From NCBI RefSeq assembly GCF_007744255.1, contig NZ_CP036267.1:5096001-5160000 (forward strand): DNA of 64,000 bases, given 5' to 3'. Below are positions 1 to 9,512 of this stretch, in pieces. The translations under genes were made by a program, and so were the position numbers. The notes beneath the pieces were generated by a model. It saw only the letters and a program-made list of their open reading frames with translations, was not told where the DNA came from and ran no database searches. Position 1 is the stretch's first letter. Each line of letters starts with the position of its first letter. The stretch is from Thalassoglobus polymorphus (lineage in GTDB: Bacteria > Planctomycetota > Planctomycetia > Planctomycetales > Planctomycetaceae).

Positions 1-1164
1 GTATCGCAGGCCGACGAGAGGTTCTTTACCAGTGTTTTCGTAGGTCACTCCTTCGCCCGCTTTCTTCGCAGTGACGAAAATTTCGTCTTCCGTCATTTCG
101 CCAAAACGAATCATCACAGGAGACTGCAGAACCATACTTTCGACTTGACCACTACCTTGAACGGTGATCCAGGAGTACGCTCCCCCATCTTTGATTGTGC
201 ATTTCGCACCAGGTTGAAGCGTCAGCTCTTTCGCCGTGAACAGTTGCTCACCGTCCACTTTTCCGTAGACGATCCACTTATCAACCCAACCATTTCCCTG
301 CTCGGAAACGATCGGCTCGAGATAATTCGAATCCTTGAAGTTCGGGTCGACGTTTTTCTCCCAGTCGAGTGCTTCGACAAGGTAAGTGTTGTCGTCGTGC
401 TTGTCTGCTGGGAAATCTTTGGTGAGCAATGCCCGTGGAACTTCACGACCTTCGACGAGGTTTTGGTACATCCCGAAGACATCGCTTCCCCACTGTGGTT
501 CGTATGTCACTAATGAACCAGGAGCATGGAGGACACAAGGGGGGATTAACCAGCCTGTCCCCGGCTTGAGGCGATACGCCTTTGAGAGATCCAAAATTCC
601 GTTATCGCCATCATTCCAGCGATCGAGACAATCAATGACATCCTGTTTTGTGGTGCCTGGCTCTAACCCCATGAATGTGTATGGAAAATTATTTCCAATG
701 GCATTCATTTGTGGTGGGAAGTAGTACGACTCCGGCTTTCCTTCTTGCCCCACTTTGGCAGCTTGCTCTTTATTCTGGTGCATGTGGTGCGGAATCGGCC
801 CCATGTTATCAAAGAATTTCGAGTAGACCGGCCACTTCTTGTAAGTGTCCCAAATGTGGTCTCCGATAATCTCGCCCTTCAGCTCCTCGACAGCATCCCG
901 TAACAGGAATTTTTCCCCGTTGTGAACACAGTACGAAAGACCTTCGTCCCATCCACGGTTATCGTTGGCTGCTTCGGTGGTTGAACCGAACCAGCGTTCA
1001 TCGATCCCGCCCCGATTCATTCCGAGCGCGTAATAATCATTCGGATGGAGTTTCAGCCGGCGTCCTGGTTGCAGGAAGGAGCGTGGAACCCAGTTCGGAG
1101 CGAGCCGAAAAATCCCACCGGTCTCAGACAGAGCTGCAGATGCAAGTTGATTGACATTGGCCAT
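1..1164 (-). CDS. cupin / class I mannose-6-phosphate isomerase-like protein (3' end cut by window)
   Basis: An open frame runs on the minus strand from ATG 1164 to the window edge: 388 codons with no stop, so the C-terminus is missing. A start at 1164 is supported by AGAAGG about 9 nt upstream. The N-terminal half carries PHHMHQNKE at roughly residues 130-138, an HxH...E arrangement like the metal site of cupin-fold phosphomannose isomerases. A second half (EQLFTAKELTLQPGAKCTIKDGG) reads like a second cupin barrel. Such enzymes interconvert mannose-6-P and fructose-6-P in the cytoplasm. The family assignment is good, the exact substrate uncertain: planctomycetes have several cupin homologues of unknown substrate. 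Downstream genes lie outside the window. Confidence 0.7.
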   Translation of the reverse strand, partial: MANVNQLASAALSETGGIFRLAPNWVPRSFLQPGRRLKLHPNDYYALGMNRGGIDERWFGSTTEAANDNRGWDEGLSYCVHNGEKFLLRDAVEELKGEIIGDHIWDTYKKWPVYSKFFDNMGPIPHHMHQNKEQAAKVGQEGKPESYYFPPQMNAIGNNFPYTFMGLEPGTTKQDVIDCLDRWNDGDNGILDLSKAYRLKPGTGWLIPPCVLHAPGSLVTYEPQWGSDVFGMYQNLVEGREVPRALLTKDFPADKHDDNTYLVEALDWEKNVDPNFKDSNYLEPIVSEQGNGWVDKWIVYGKVDGEQLFTAKELTLQPGAKCTIKDGGAYSWITVQGSGQVESMVLQSPVMIRFGEMTEDEIFVTAKKAGEGVTYENTGKEPLVGLRY

Positions 1165-1251
1165 TTGACTTTGCCTTCTTTCAAATTTGAATCACTTCTC
1201 GTACTGACTCACCAGCAGAGGGACCTGATTGAACCCGCTTGACGATCCTTT

Positions 1252-2616
1252 TCAGGAATCTTTTTGAGGTCGACGCCCGCGGCCCCGACGTTGGCCGCCA
1301 CGTTGACCACCGTTACGCTGTCCTCCTTTGCGATTGGAAGACGACGCATTTTGCTTTTTCGTATCCAGATAGGAGATCGCCTCTTCCCAAGTTGGAATTC
1401 CGGCGTAACGATCTTTCGCCTCTTCTTGAGGTTTCTTATCGGCAACCTTTTCAGCCTTTTTACGAGCTGCAGGCTTTTCACTGGCTGCTGACGCCTTTTT
1501 CGAAGTGCGTCGTTTTTTCTCAGTTGCTTCTTCTCGCTGAACCCGTTTTTGTTTTGGGGCACGGCGTTTTTTAGGCTTCGGACGAGGTGCGTCATCGTCA
1601 ACTTCAAGACCGGCTCCAAACCCGTCATCGTCATCGAAGTCGTGATCGCTACTGGCAACGGATTCTTCGACTCCTTCATCGTCGAAGTCATCATCTTCGA
1701 CATCGTCGAAATCTTCATCATCGTCGATGTCGTCATCGATGGAGTCACTCAGTTCAGGCCCATCGAGAAGACCGGCTCCGAAGCCATCGTCATCATCTTC
1801 GATGCTTTCCTGCACAACCGGTTTGGGCTTACGACGTTTGGGACGTCGTTTCCTTTTGGGTTTTCTGGAGCTTTCCTCCTGAGGACTTTCTTCTTCACCG
1901 CTTGATTCGACAGCCTCTTCTTCAACGACCGTTTTCGCTTTAGGCTTCTTGCGTCGCTCCGGCTTCCGCTTCTTCGCAGGTTCTGACTTTTTAGCTCGCG
2001 ACTTTGAGCCATCGTCAGTCAAACCATCCAGAGCATCCCAATAGGCATCTCGCTCACTTCGTTCTTCTTCGTCGTCGTCATTTCCATCATCGTCGCCGTC
2101 GTCGTCAGCGGCGGCCTCTTCTTCGTCATCGTCGCCGAAAGCTTCATCTTCGAGTTCGTCAACGTCTTCATCTTCACAGACTTCGGCACTGACATCGTCG
2201 TCATCGAAAGACGAATCTTCGACGCCTGCTCCGAAATCGTCGTAGTCATCATCCAGCAACCCGGCACCAAATCCGGATTCAGATTCAGAGTTCGCCTCTT
2301 GAGCAGGGACAACGGGCTTTTTCGCCGCGGAGACTATCCAGGCAATGGGATCGTCGTCATCGCTGGCTTCGGCAGCGGCCGATTCTTTTTCAGGATCGAG
2401 CTTTTCAGCATCGCTTTTCTCAGCGTCCGCCGAAGAAGAGGCGACAGCCTCAATCTCTTCGTCAGGCAAGCCAAATCCGAGGTCATCCAGCCCCAAGCCA
2501 TCGACTTCGAGCGGTTCTTCATCATAGTCCGAGGCATTCAAGTCCACACCTAGAAGGTCATGGGCTAACGATTCGACGTCATCGTCTTCCGGATTCCGTG
2601 ATTTTTTCGTATTCAT
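1252..2616 (-). CDS. charged low-complexity protein with Arg/Gly-rich tail
   Basis: 454 aa from ATG 2616; a TTG at 2652 with GGAGAG upstream is an alternative start adding 12 residues. The protein alternates acidic blocks (long D/E runs) with Lys/Arg blocks (KKRKPERRKKPK type). Several copies of a short DDGFGAGL motif recur in the acidic part. A compact segment near the C-terminus (YAGIPTWEEAISYLDTKK) is followed by an Asn/Gly/Arg-rich tail (GGQRNGGQRGGQRRGRGRR). RGG-like tails commonly bind RNA, and the overall pattern resembles disordered nucleic-acid-associated proteins. No enzymatic domain is visible and the function is unknown. It is divergent from another Asp-rich gene at 2927. Confidence 0.75.
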   Translation of the reverse strand: MNTKKSRNPEDDDVESLAHDLLGVDLNASDYDEEPLEVDGLGLDDLGFGLPDEEIEAVASSSADAEKSDAEKLDPEKESAAAEASDDDDPIAWIVSAAKKPVVPAQEANSESESGFGAGLLDDDYDDFGAGVEDSSFDDDDVSAEVCEDEDVDELEDEAFGDDDEEEAAADDDGDDDGNDDDEEERSERDAYWDALDGLTDDGSKSRAKKSEPAKKRKPERRKKPKAKTVVEEEAVESSGEEESPQEESSRKPKRKRRPKRRKPKPVVQESIEDDDDGFGAGLLDGPELSDSIDDDIDDDEDFDDVEDDDFDDEGVEESVASSDHDFDDDDGFGAGLEVDDDAPRPKPKKRRAPKQKRVQREEATEKKRRTSKKASAASEKPAARKKAEKVADKKPQEEAKDRYAGIPTWEEAISYLDTKKQNASSSNRKGGQRNGGQRGGQRRGRGRRPQKDS

Positions 2617-2926
2617 ACCACAGAAATTACCGTCAGGAATCACCCCCTGCAAGACTCAGCGACTCTCTCCTTCAGAAGCTCTCTGAATCTGGAAGAATCG
2701 CGCGATTTTTCCGAGAATCCCCAACCACACGTGAAATCAAGCTGTAGAGTGGCTTGTCCGGTTCCGAGTTAAAAAGTTGCCCGTCTAAGAAAAAAGGTTG
2801 ACAACGACTTTTCAATCCATTATCGACACCGGCTGAGAACTATTAAGCATGTTGTGATTCCGGTTGTCCGGCCCTCTTGGCGGGGAAGACAGTGAATTAT
2901 TGATGTAGAAGTAAAGGCTTCAGACC
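2617..2926. other. divergent intergenic region between two low-complexity genes
   Basis: 310 bp with no gene. It holds a plausible vegetative promoter for the rightward gene (see 2798-2826). No other structure was recognised. Confidence 0.5.
2798..2826 (+). promoter_or_regulatory. candidate sigma-70-type promoter
   Basis: TTGACA at 2798-2803 is a perfect -35 hexamer. A 17-bp spacer separates it from TATCGA at 2821-2826, a weak -10 (3 of 6 matches). It lies 100 bp before the Asp-rich gene at 2927. Sequence match only. Confidence 0.4.
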
Positions 2927-3259
2927 ATGACTATCATGATCGAAACAAGGTCACCACATGGAGAGACCTCGGAGACGATGATTTTGGACACAATGAGCTT
3001 CGAAGAAGAAGCAACCTCCACGCTCGTTATGGCGATTGAGGACGAAGAGGAATTCGAAGGCTTTGAACTCGATGTCGACGATGAAGATGACGAGGACGAT
3101 GAGTTCGATGACGACTTCGACGATGATGACTTCGAAGACGACGACGACTTCGATGACGACTTCGACGACGACGATTTCGATGATGACGATTTTGATGACG
3201 ACGATTTCGACGACGAAGATGATGACGACGATGACTTCGACGATGACGACGACTTCTAA
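2927..3259 (+). CDS. Asp-rich repetitive acidic protein
   Basis: 110 aa. The first ~45 residues are ordinary (MTIMIETRSPHGETSE...); from about residue 46 the protein is almost only Asp with regularly spaced Phe, as FDDDD-type units repeated to the end. At DNA level this is a GAY/TTC near-microsatellite from about 3085 to 3256. A later ATG at 3029 is another possible start. Extreme acidity suggests a DNA- or cation-mimicking, or RNA-polymerase-delta-like tail, but no family is recognised. Antisense frames here are shadows of the repeat. Confidence 0.6.
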   Translation: MTIMIETRSPHGETSETMILDTMSFEEEATSTLVMAIEDEEEFEGFELDVDDEDDEDDEFDDDFDDDDFEDDDDFDDDFDDDDFDDDDFDDDDFDDEDDDDDDFDDDDDF

Positions 3260-3420
3260 GTCTTCGCTATGAAACAAGATACACTTGAGCACACATTCTG
3301 AGGCCGCAACTGAATCAACCGCTCCCGATGCGTCTTCCTGCCGCTCATAGGCATCTCAACACTGAGACAGTTCCGTTCAGTGTTGCAAGCATGTAGACTA
3401 CAATCACAATTGATTTTCCG

Positions 3421-3460
3421 CGCCGATGTGAGTCATTGACCAACATCGGCGTTTTGCTTT
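3421..3460 (+). terminator. Rho-independent terminator
   Basis: CGCCGATGT (3421-3429) pairs perfectly with ACATCGGCG (3443-3451) around a 13-nt loop, followed by TTTTGCTTT. It lies downstream of the Asp-rich gene and upstream of ileS. Confidence 0.65.
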
Positions 3461-3519
3461 GCCGGGCACTTAAAGCTTTCAGCGAAACATTCCTCAACTC
3501 TTAATTCCCATTCTTTCCC

Positions 3520-6500
3520 ATGTTCCAAAAAGTCGACCAAGCCCAGTTTCTCGAAGGCGAACACCAAATGTTTCGCTTCTGGCGAGATCAGAACGTCTTC
3601 CAACAATTACTGGAAAAGAACAAGGGGAAGAAGAAGTGGTCCTTCCTCGACGGTCCAATCACTGCCAACAACCCGATGGGCGTCCATCATGCCTGGGGCC
3701 GGACTTTCAAAGATGCCTATCAGCGATATTTCGCGATGACCGGGCACGAACTTCGCTACCAGAATGGCTTTGACTGTCAGGGTTTGTGGGTTGAAGTCGA
3801 AGTTCAGAAAGAATTGAAGCTCGATACCAAAGAGTCCATCGAAAATGTCGGAATTGATGTTTTCACGCGGACCTGCAAAAAACGTGTCCTCAAATTCGCA
3901 GCTCGCCAAACCGAGCAATCGCAGCGACTCGGCTACTGGATGGAATGGGACGACCCCGCCGAACTCCGCAAGCTTTCAGAAAATATCGACAGCGAAGATG
4001 AAGTGTCGCTTCGCACTCCCAAAGGCAAAACTGTCACCGGTCCCGCGGAACAACTCGTTTCCAAACTTGGTAACCCAGAATGGGGTGGCAGCTACTTCAC
4101 CTTCTCGACCGAAAACAACGAAACCATCTGGACGTTCCTGAAGAAATGCTTCGAACGGGGCAAAATCTACCTCGGTCACGACGTCATGCCCTGGGGCGGA
4201 CAAGCGGGAAGTGCGTATTCCCAAATGGAAATCGCCGATGGTCGTAAGCTGACGACACACAAGTCGGTCTTCGTGCGATTCCCACTTGTTGAAAACCCCG
4301 GAGACACGGAGACACGGAGAAGCGAACAAGAAAACTTGCCAGAATACTTGCTGATCTGGACGACAACCCCGTGGACGCTCACTTCCAACGTCGCGACCAT
4401 GATCAATCCGGACCTGGAATATGTCCGCGTCAAAGCCCAAATCCGTGGCGATGAAGAGCCAGCAATCTACTACTTCGCCAAAGAGAACTTGAACTTCAAA
4501 CGGCTTGAAAAAGAATTCAAAGAAGGCTTCGGCCGCCCCGAATGGCAATGGCCCGAAGGTCTCGGCAAGCTGAAAACCATCGCGCAGATCTTCAAAGAAC
4601 AAGGTGGGTTCGAAGAAGTCGGCAGTGTTAAAGGTGCTGATTTAGTTGGCTGGAAATACCAAGGACCGTTTGACGAGTTGGAAGCCCAGCAGCAACCGGG
4701 CGGATATCCCAGTAAATTAGCCTCTGGTGAATCACCAGAGGCAAACTCGGACTTAAAGTCGTCGGTTGATTCCCACCGAGTCGTCGATGCCGGTCGTGAC
4801 TTCAAAGGCAACGCAATCGTTGTTGCTGGCGAAGGAACTGGAATCGTTCACTCTGCTCCCGGTTGTGGTGATGTCGATCATAAAATCGGCATGGAACTGG
4901 GGCTTCCAGCAATTGCTCCACTCAAGGAAGATGGCAGCTTCGGTGAAGGATTCGGGCCGTTCACCGGGAAGAAAGCTGTCGATCCGGAGACGGTTTCAAT
5001 GGTCCTTGATTCTCTGAAAGAGAAGAATCTGCTGGTTTACGTTGAAGAATATCCACACATTTATCCGCACTGCTGGCGGACAGGTGAAGAGCTCGTCTTC
5101 CGGTTGGTCGACGAATGGTTCATCAACATGGATTGGCGGGATGAAATCAAAGCGGTCACCGAGTGCATCAACTGGATTCCGGATAGTATCCAGGGAAAAG
5201 AGCGGGAAATCGAGTGGCTGAACACGATGCGGGATTGGATGATCTCCAAGAAGCGCTATTGGGGCCTCGCACTCCCGATCTGGGTGAATCCCGATGACCC
5301 GACTGATTTCGATGTCATTGGCTCGCTGCAAGAACTGGAAGAACGTGCCAAAGATGGCGGCGAAGGTTGGGACGAGTTCGAAGGTCACACGCCACACCGT
5401 CCGTGGATTGATGTCGTCAAAATCAGAAGCAAAAAGACCGGTGCGCTCATGCACCGCATCGAAGACGTCGGCAACCCTTGGCTGGACGCCGGCATCGTCC
5501 CGTTCTCAACAATGAACTACAACGGACGCAACACAGAATCCGACCTCAACTGGGACGAATGGTTCCCGGCTGATCTTGTCACCGAATGCTTCCCCGGTCA
5601 GTTCCGCAACTGGTTCTATTCGCTGTTGTCGCTGGCAACGATGATGCGGCACGACGAAACCGATGATCCGGAAGAGAAAAAACCTTTCAAAAACCTGCTC
5701 GGCCACCGACTCGTGATGGACGAAACGGGACAGCCGATGCACAAATCGGACGGGACTGCGATCTGGTTCGAAGAAGCAGCCGAACAGATTGGTGTCGACA
5801 CGATTCGCTGGATGTACCTCGCTCAGAACCCGGCTTCGGATTTGCGATTCGGAACTCGTCATCCCGATGAACCTGTGACCCTCGAAACCCCCGAAGGACC
5901 AATCAACGAAACGCAAGAAGGGCTCCCCACCTGCAAAGTGACCAGTACCCCGGCGGACAACATTCGTCGACAAGTATTGATCCCGCTTTGGAACAGCTAC
6001 GCATTCTTCGTGAACTACGCCGTCCTTGATGGATTCGATCCAAAGGCAGAGCAAGTTCCACTTCAGGACCGCGCGGAAATCGATCGCTGGATCCTTTCGC
6101 GTCTGCAAGAATTGACGCAAGTTGCCCACGATTCCTTCCAGTCGTTTAACGCTGCCAACTTCATGCAGGCAGCGACGGAATATATCGACGATTTATCGAA
6201 CTGGTACATCCGCCGCAATCGCCGCCGCTTCTGGAAAGCTGTCGGCGAAGATCAATCCTCAGAAGATTCATCGCATAGCAGCAACGAAAAGTGGGACGCT
6301 GACAAACTTGCAGCCTATCAAACACTGTACGAAGTGCTGGTCACTCTCTCGAAGTTGTTGGCCCCAGCGATTCCGTTTCTGTCCGAACGGATGTATCAGA
6401 ATCTCGTCGTCGAGGGTCTAGGTTCACGGGACAAGAGTAAAGAAGACAGTCTCGACTCTGGAGACTCAAGTCTGGACCATCCCCTCTCTGTTCACCTTAC

Positions 6501-7278
6501 TGATTACCCAACTGTTGACGAATCGAAGGTTGATCCGGAACTCGACTCCCGAGGCCAGGCGATTAAAACGCTGGTTCGCATGGGACACCGGCTCCGCGAA
6601 TCGGCCGAACTGCGTGTTCGGCAACCGCTCGCTGAACTCCGTTTTGCCTGTGATAATCCAGCAACGGCGGACGCACTCAACCATTCGCATGCAGTCATCG
6701 CTGATGAATTGAATGTCAAATCAGTCTCTCTGGCTGAGAATCTCGATGATCTTGTCAGCTACTCATTCAAGCCGAACTTAAAAACGCTCGGCCCAAAGTA
6801 CGGCAAGTTACTGGGAGCGATTCGCAAAGAACTCCCAGAGATCGACGAAGCAATTCTGGCTCCGCTGCGAAACGATGAAGCAGTCACGCTGACCCTCGGG
6901 GGCGAAGAGATCAGCCTCGAACCAGCAGACGTTCTGATCAGTGTTGAACAAGCCAGCGACTGGGCGAGTGCCGATGCCGATGGAATCCAAATTGCTCTAT
7001 CGACAAACCTGACTGATGAGTTAATCGCTGAAGGAATGGCCCGCGACCTGATTCGACAGGTCCAGCAACTTCGTAAGGAAGCCAACCTTGAAGAGAATCA
7101 ACGCATCCAAGTCCTGTGGTCCACCTCCGACAATGCAGCCCTGATCAACAGTGCCATCAACACCTGGTCGGAAACGATCCAAACCGAAACCCGAGCCGAT
7201 TCAATCACGGAATCGAAAAACGATGGCAAACAGGTGAACCTAGGTGATGCCTCAATTTCCCTGAAAATTTCCTACTAG
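3520..7278 (+). CDS. ileS: isoleucyl-tRNA synthetase with altered signature motifs (GXHH / PMHKS)
   Basis: 1252 aa, longer than typical bacterial IleRS (~940) and close to eukaryote-like enzymes. It charges tRNA-Ile with isoleucine. The catalytic-domain start (residues ~45-61, [14 protein letters not shown]) replaces the usual HIGH tetrad with G54-V55-H56-H57. An editing (CP1) domain is visible in WTTTPWTL and [14 protein letters not shown]. The ISKKRYWG segment is present. The KMSKS loop reads P-M-H741-K742-S743, with the second Lys and the Ser retained. The anticodon-binding region follows. Two low-complexity insertions interrupt conserved blocks; one is encoded by a palindromic repeat at 4717-4745. 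The neighbours are unrelated. IleRS identity is probable; the clade can be annotated merely as class I tRNA ligase. Confidence 0.9.
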   Translation: MFQKVDQAQFLEGEHQMFRFWRDQNVFQQLLEKNKGKKKWSFLDGPITANNPMGVHHAWGRTFKDAYQRYFAMTGHELRYQNGFDCQGLWVEVEVQKELKLDTKESIENVGIDVFTRTCKKRVLKFAARQTEQSQRLGYWMEWDDPAELRKLSENIDSEDEVSLRTPKGKTVTGPAEQLVSKLGNPEWGGSYFTFSTENNETIWTFLKKCFERGKIYLGHDVMPWGGQAGSAYSQMEIADGRKLTTHKSVFVRFPLVENPGDTETRRSEQENLPEYLLIWTTTPWTLTSNVATMINPDLEYVRVKAQIRGDEEPAIYYFAKENLNFKRLEKEFKEGFGRPEWQWPEGLGKLKTIAQIFKEQGGFEEVGSVKGADLVGWKYQGPFDELEAQQQPGGYPSKLASGESPEANSDLKSSVDSHRVVDAGRDFKGNAIVVAGEGTGIVHSAPGCGDVDHKIGMELGLPAIAPLKEDGSFGEGFGPFTGKKAVDPETVSMVLDSLKEKNLLVYVEEYPHIYPHCWRTGEELVFRLVDEWFINMDWRDEIKAVTECINWIPDSIQGKEREIEWLNTMRDWMISKKRYWGLALPIWVNPDDPTDFDVIGSLQELEERAKDGGEGWDEFEGHTPHRPWIDVVKIRSKKTGALMHRIEDVGNPWLDAGIVPFSTMNYNGRNTESDLNWDEWFPADLVTECFPGQFRNWFYSLLSLATMMRHDETDDPEEKKPFKNLLGHRLVMDETGQPMHKSDGTAIWFEEAAEQIGVDTIRWMYLAQNPASDLRFGTRHPDEPVTLETPEGPINETQEGLPTCKVTSTPADNIRRQVLIPLWNSYAFFVNYAVLDGFDPKAEQVPLQDRAEIDRWILSRLQELTQVAHDSFQSFNAANFMQAATEYIDDLSNWYIRRNRRRFWKAVGEDQSSEDSSHSSNEKWDADKLAAYQTLYEVLVTLSKLLAPAIPFLSERMYQNLVVEGLGSRDKSKEDSLDSGDSSLDHPLSVHLTDYPTVDESKVDPELDSRGQAIKTLVRMGHRLRESAELRVRQPLAELRFACDNPATADALNHSHAVIADELNVKSVSLAENLDDLVSYSFKPNLKTLGPKYGKLLGAIRKELPEIDEAILAPLRNDEAVTLTLGGEEISLEPADVLISVEQASDWASADADGIQIALSTNLTDELIAEGMARDLIRQVQQLRKEANLEENQRIQVLWSTSDNAALINSAINTWSETIQTETRADSITESKNDGKQVNLGDASISLKISY
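4717..4745 (+). repeat. CGGTGA-type palindromic repeat inside ileS
   Basis: CCTCTGGTGA (4721-4730) and TCACCAGAGG (4732-4741) form a perfect 10-bp inverted repeat around one A. With its flanks (TTAG before, CAAAC after) it matches intergenic copies at 7323, 38332 and 44202. It is read in frame as [10 protein letters not shown] within ileS. Confidence 0.7.
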
Positions 7279-7322
7279 AAGCAGTCCACGATTGGTTTGC
7301 AGTCATATCGCTGCACCTTTGG

Positions 7323-7360
7323 CGATTTATCGCACCCGGTGTGATTCACCGGGCGGAGTA
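7323..7360 (+). repeat. CGGTGA-type palindromic repeat, intergenic copy
   Basis: CGATTTATC precedes CCCGGTG (7335-7341), loop TGATT, and CACCGGG (7347-7353). It lies 45 bp after the ileS stop and may act as an ileS 3' hairpin. A weak piece resembling the other dispersed family (CCTGTCTCGTGG near 7400) follows. Confidence 0.55.
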
Positions 7361-7574
7361 AGTTGGGGTGAAGTAGCAGTTTCGTAAAGATGTCCGCGAC
7401 CTGTCTCGTGGAGGGATGAAGCACGATTGTGTTTTCATTCTCAAAGTTGCGACTGCCTGTCTTACCATCATCTGGAAAGCTGTACGGTTTTCGCAAATGG
7501 TTTCCTTTGCGACGGTGGGTTTCTATGATCAAGGTAACTTCACACCCATTGTTGCCTTGCCCATATTGAATGAC

Positions 7575-8420
7575 ATGAATCGACCGCACGCTCCCGCTCA
7601 GCAACTTCCTGACCCGACCATTGAAATTTCCGAAGGCTGGCATTGCCTGCATATCTACTATCTGCTGGATCGCGTCACGCTTCAGCAACTCTCTCCAGAG
7701 GAAATCTCTGCTGGCGTTGAAGAGTTCAAAGCAGTGCTGAACCCTGAAGCAGAACACGCTCCGGAACGTGTGCAAAGCTTCGTTGTTTCAGGTCACCGGG
7801 CTGACATCGGGTTGATGTTAATGGACAAAGATCCTTTGATGATCGATGCCCTGCACCAGAAGCTGATGTCCACAAAAATTGGCTTGGCACTTGAGCCGAC
7901 ATATTCGTTCGTCTCCCTGACGGAAGTCTCTGAGTATGTTCCCACAGTGGAGCAGTATTCCGAAAAACTACGTCTCGGCGGAACTTCACCAGACGATCCA
8001 TCCTACGCTGCCAAAGTCAAAGCTTACGAACAACGACTTCCGATGATGAACAAGCAGCGGCTTTACCCGGACTTCCCAGACTGGCCGATTCACTGCTTCT
8101 ACCCCATGAATAAAAGTCGCGTTCCAGATGCGAACTGGTACATGGAACCGTTCAGCAAACGCTCTGCCTTGATGTCCGAGCATGCGACGTCTGGAATCAA
8201 GTTCGCTGGTCGCGTCTCACAATTGATTACAGCTTCCACCGGATTCGATGACTGGGAATGGGGCGTCACCTTGTGGGGACGTACTCCGGAATACATCAAG
8301 GAAATCGTCTACACAATGCGGTTTGACCAAGCCTCTGCAAAGTATGCAGAGTTTGGTGAGTTTTACATTGGCTACATCATGGACGCTGAAGCGATCCTCA
8401 AACATTTACAAATTCAATAA
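7575..8420 (+). CDS. hemQ: coproheme decarboxylase (HemQ/ChdC), chlorite-dismutase family
   Basis: 281 aa from ATG 7575, chosen because homology begins shortly after it; no Shine-Dalgarno is visible, and the frame stays open upstream. The enzyme converts coproheme III to heme b, the last step of the coproporphyrin-dependent pathway. Diagnostic segments: FYPMNKSR (residues ~176-183; the YPM Tyr is the proposed catalytic residue), MSEHATSGIKFAG (the His corresponds to the heme ligand), TGFDDWEWGVTLW and MRFDQASAKYAEFGEFYIG. No other heme genes are adjacent. Confidence 0.9.
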   Translation: MNRPHAPAQQLPDPTIEISEGWHCLHIYYLLDRVTLQQLSPEEISAGVEEFKAVLNPEAEHAPERVQSFVVSGHRADIGLMLMDKDPLMIDALHQKLMSTKIGLALEPTYSFVSLTEVSEYVPTVEQYSEKLRLGGTSPDDPSYAAKVKAYEQRLPMMNKQRLYPDFPDWPIHCFYPMNKSRVPDANWYMEPFSKRSALMSEHATSGIKFAGRVSQLITASTGFDDWEWGVTLWGRTPEYIKEIVYTMRFDQASAKYAEFGEFYIGYIMDAEAILKHLQIQ

Positions 8421-8507
8421 GTTCGCGGGCCTTGCCGTGTGTTGAACGACAGACTCCGCTGTAACTCGATTCCATTTGCCTTTTCACTTTAGCCCCTTGT
8501 GTATCGC

Positions 8508-9320
8508 ATGTACTTCATCGACCCACATGTCCACATGGTTTCTCGCACAACTGACGATTACGAGCGCATGGTCCGCATGGGATGTGTCGCGGTCAGCGAG
8601 CCAGCATTCTGGGCCGGCTTTGATCGTGGAACAGTCGAAGGATTCCGTGACTACTTCGAACAACTCACAGGATTCGAACCGAAGCGCGCAGGTTGGAGCG
8701 GAGTTCAGCATTTCACATGGTTGTGCATCAACGCGAAAGAGGCGGAGAACATTCCTCTTTCGCGAGAAGTGATTGCGATGATTCCGGAGTTCCTCAATCG
8801 CCCCGGCGTGCTTGGCATCGGAGAGATCGGACTCAACAAGAACACGCCCAACGAGTCGACCATTTTTCGCGAACACCTCGACCTGGCAGCCAAAACGAAC
8901 GAACTTGTCCTCATCCACACCCCACACTTGCAAGACAAGTACAAGGGAACCCGGATGATTGTCGATATGCTCCAGGAACGAAACGACATTCCTGCCGAGC
9001 GTGTTTGTATCGACCATGTGGAAGAGCACACCGTTCAGTACGCGAAAGAGGGTGGATTCTGGTGCGGGATGACACTCTACCCGACCACCAAATGCACTCC
9101 CGCCCGAGCTGCCGATATCATCGAGCGTTACGGCGACGACCGCATCATGGTGAACTCGGCTGGCGACTGGGGACCATCCAATCCACTCGCAGTCCCGGAC
9201 TTCATTCAGGAGATGCGGAAACGTGGTCACAGCGAAGCCAAAATCAAAAAGGTCGTCTACGACAACCCGTTAGAGTTCTTCTCGCAATGCGAACGGTTTG
9301 AATTTCAGGCTCCCGAGTAG
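8508..9320 (+). CDS. TatD-family metal-dependent hydrolase
   Basis: 270 aa from ATG 8508; GTG 8499 is an in-frame alternative. TIM-barrel amidohydrolase features: DPHVHM near the N-terminus (HxH metal ligands), GEIGLNKNT (glutamate ligand), LIHTPH, CIDHVEEHT and SAGDWGPS (late Asp). TatD proteins are metal-dependent nucleases, but this branch looks closer to the EboC/TatD-like hydrolases of unknown substrate. It sits between hemQ and the riboswitch-exporter unit with no overlap, so it is probably a single gene. Confidence 0.8.
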   Translation: MYFIDPHVHMVSRTTDDYERMVRMGCVAVSEPAFWAGFDRGTVEGFRDYFEQLTGFEPKRAGWSGVQHFTWLCINAKEAENIPLSREVIAMIPEFLNRPGVLGIGEIGLNKNTPNESTIFREHLDLAAKTNELVLIHTPHLQDKYKGTRMIVDMLQERNDIPAERVCIDHVEEHTVQYAKEGGFWCGMTLYPTTKCTPARAADIIERYGDDRIMVNSAGDWGPSNPLAVPDFIQEMRKRGHSEAKIKKVVYDNPLEFFSQCERFEFQAPE

Positions 9321-9448
9321 CATACCGAAACATACAGGTGCGACTCCGTTGCCGCGTTGCAATCATTGCCATTGCGGACACATGGCGCAGGACCGAGGCT
9401 GGAAATCCTGAAATTAAACTCTAAAATTCCAGCAATCACATTACGGAA

Positions 9449-9505
9449 GTGGGGACGACCTCACCGCTCCAATCTCGATCAGGGACGGCCCTGCAACAGT
9501 GGAGG
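9449..9505 (+). promoter_or_regulatory. guanidine-II (mini-ykkC) riboswitch
   Basis: Two short hairpins with ACGR tetraloops lie just before the exporter gene. P1: GTGGGG (9449-9454), loop ACGA (9455-9458), CCTCAC (9459-9464), with one G-T pair. P2: CAGGG (9480-9484), loop ACGG (9485-9488), CCCTG (9489-9493). The 15-nt linker contains CTCC (9467-9470), complementary to the Shine-Dalgarno GGAGG at 9501-9505. Two ACGR-capped hairpins in front of an SMR guanidinium exporter is the defining guanidine-II arrangement. Guanidine binding would be expected to dock the loops and free the ribosome site, inducing translation. Confidence 0.85.
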
Positions 9506-9512
9506 CTTCCCG

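Noticed and set aside
1549-1943. Long plus-strand frames opposite the charged protein gene
   Set aside because: Produced by the low-complexity GAY/GAR codons read in reverse; repetitive Arg/His or Ile/Val composition only.
4470-4811. Minus-strand 113-codon frame in ileS
   Set aside because: Opposite a conserved synthetase domain; its GDSPEAN peptide merely reflects the palindromic repeat.
8420-8460. Another family-A copy after hemQ
   Set aside because: Only a loose resemblance (CCGTGTGTTGAACGACAGAC); too diverged to support.
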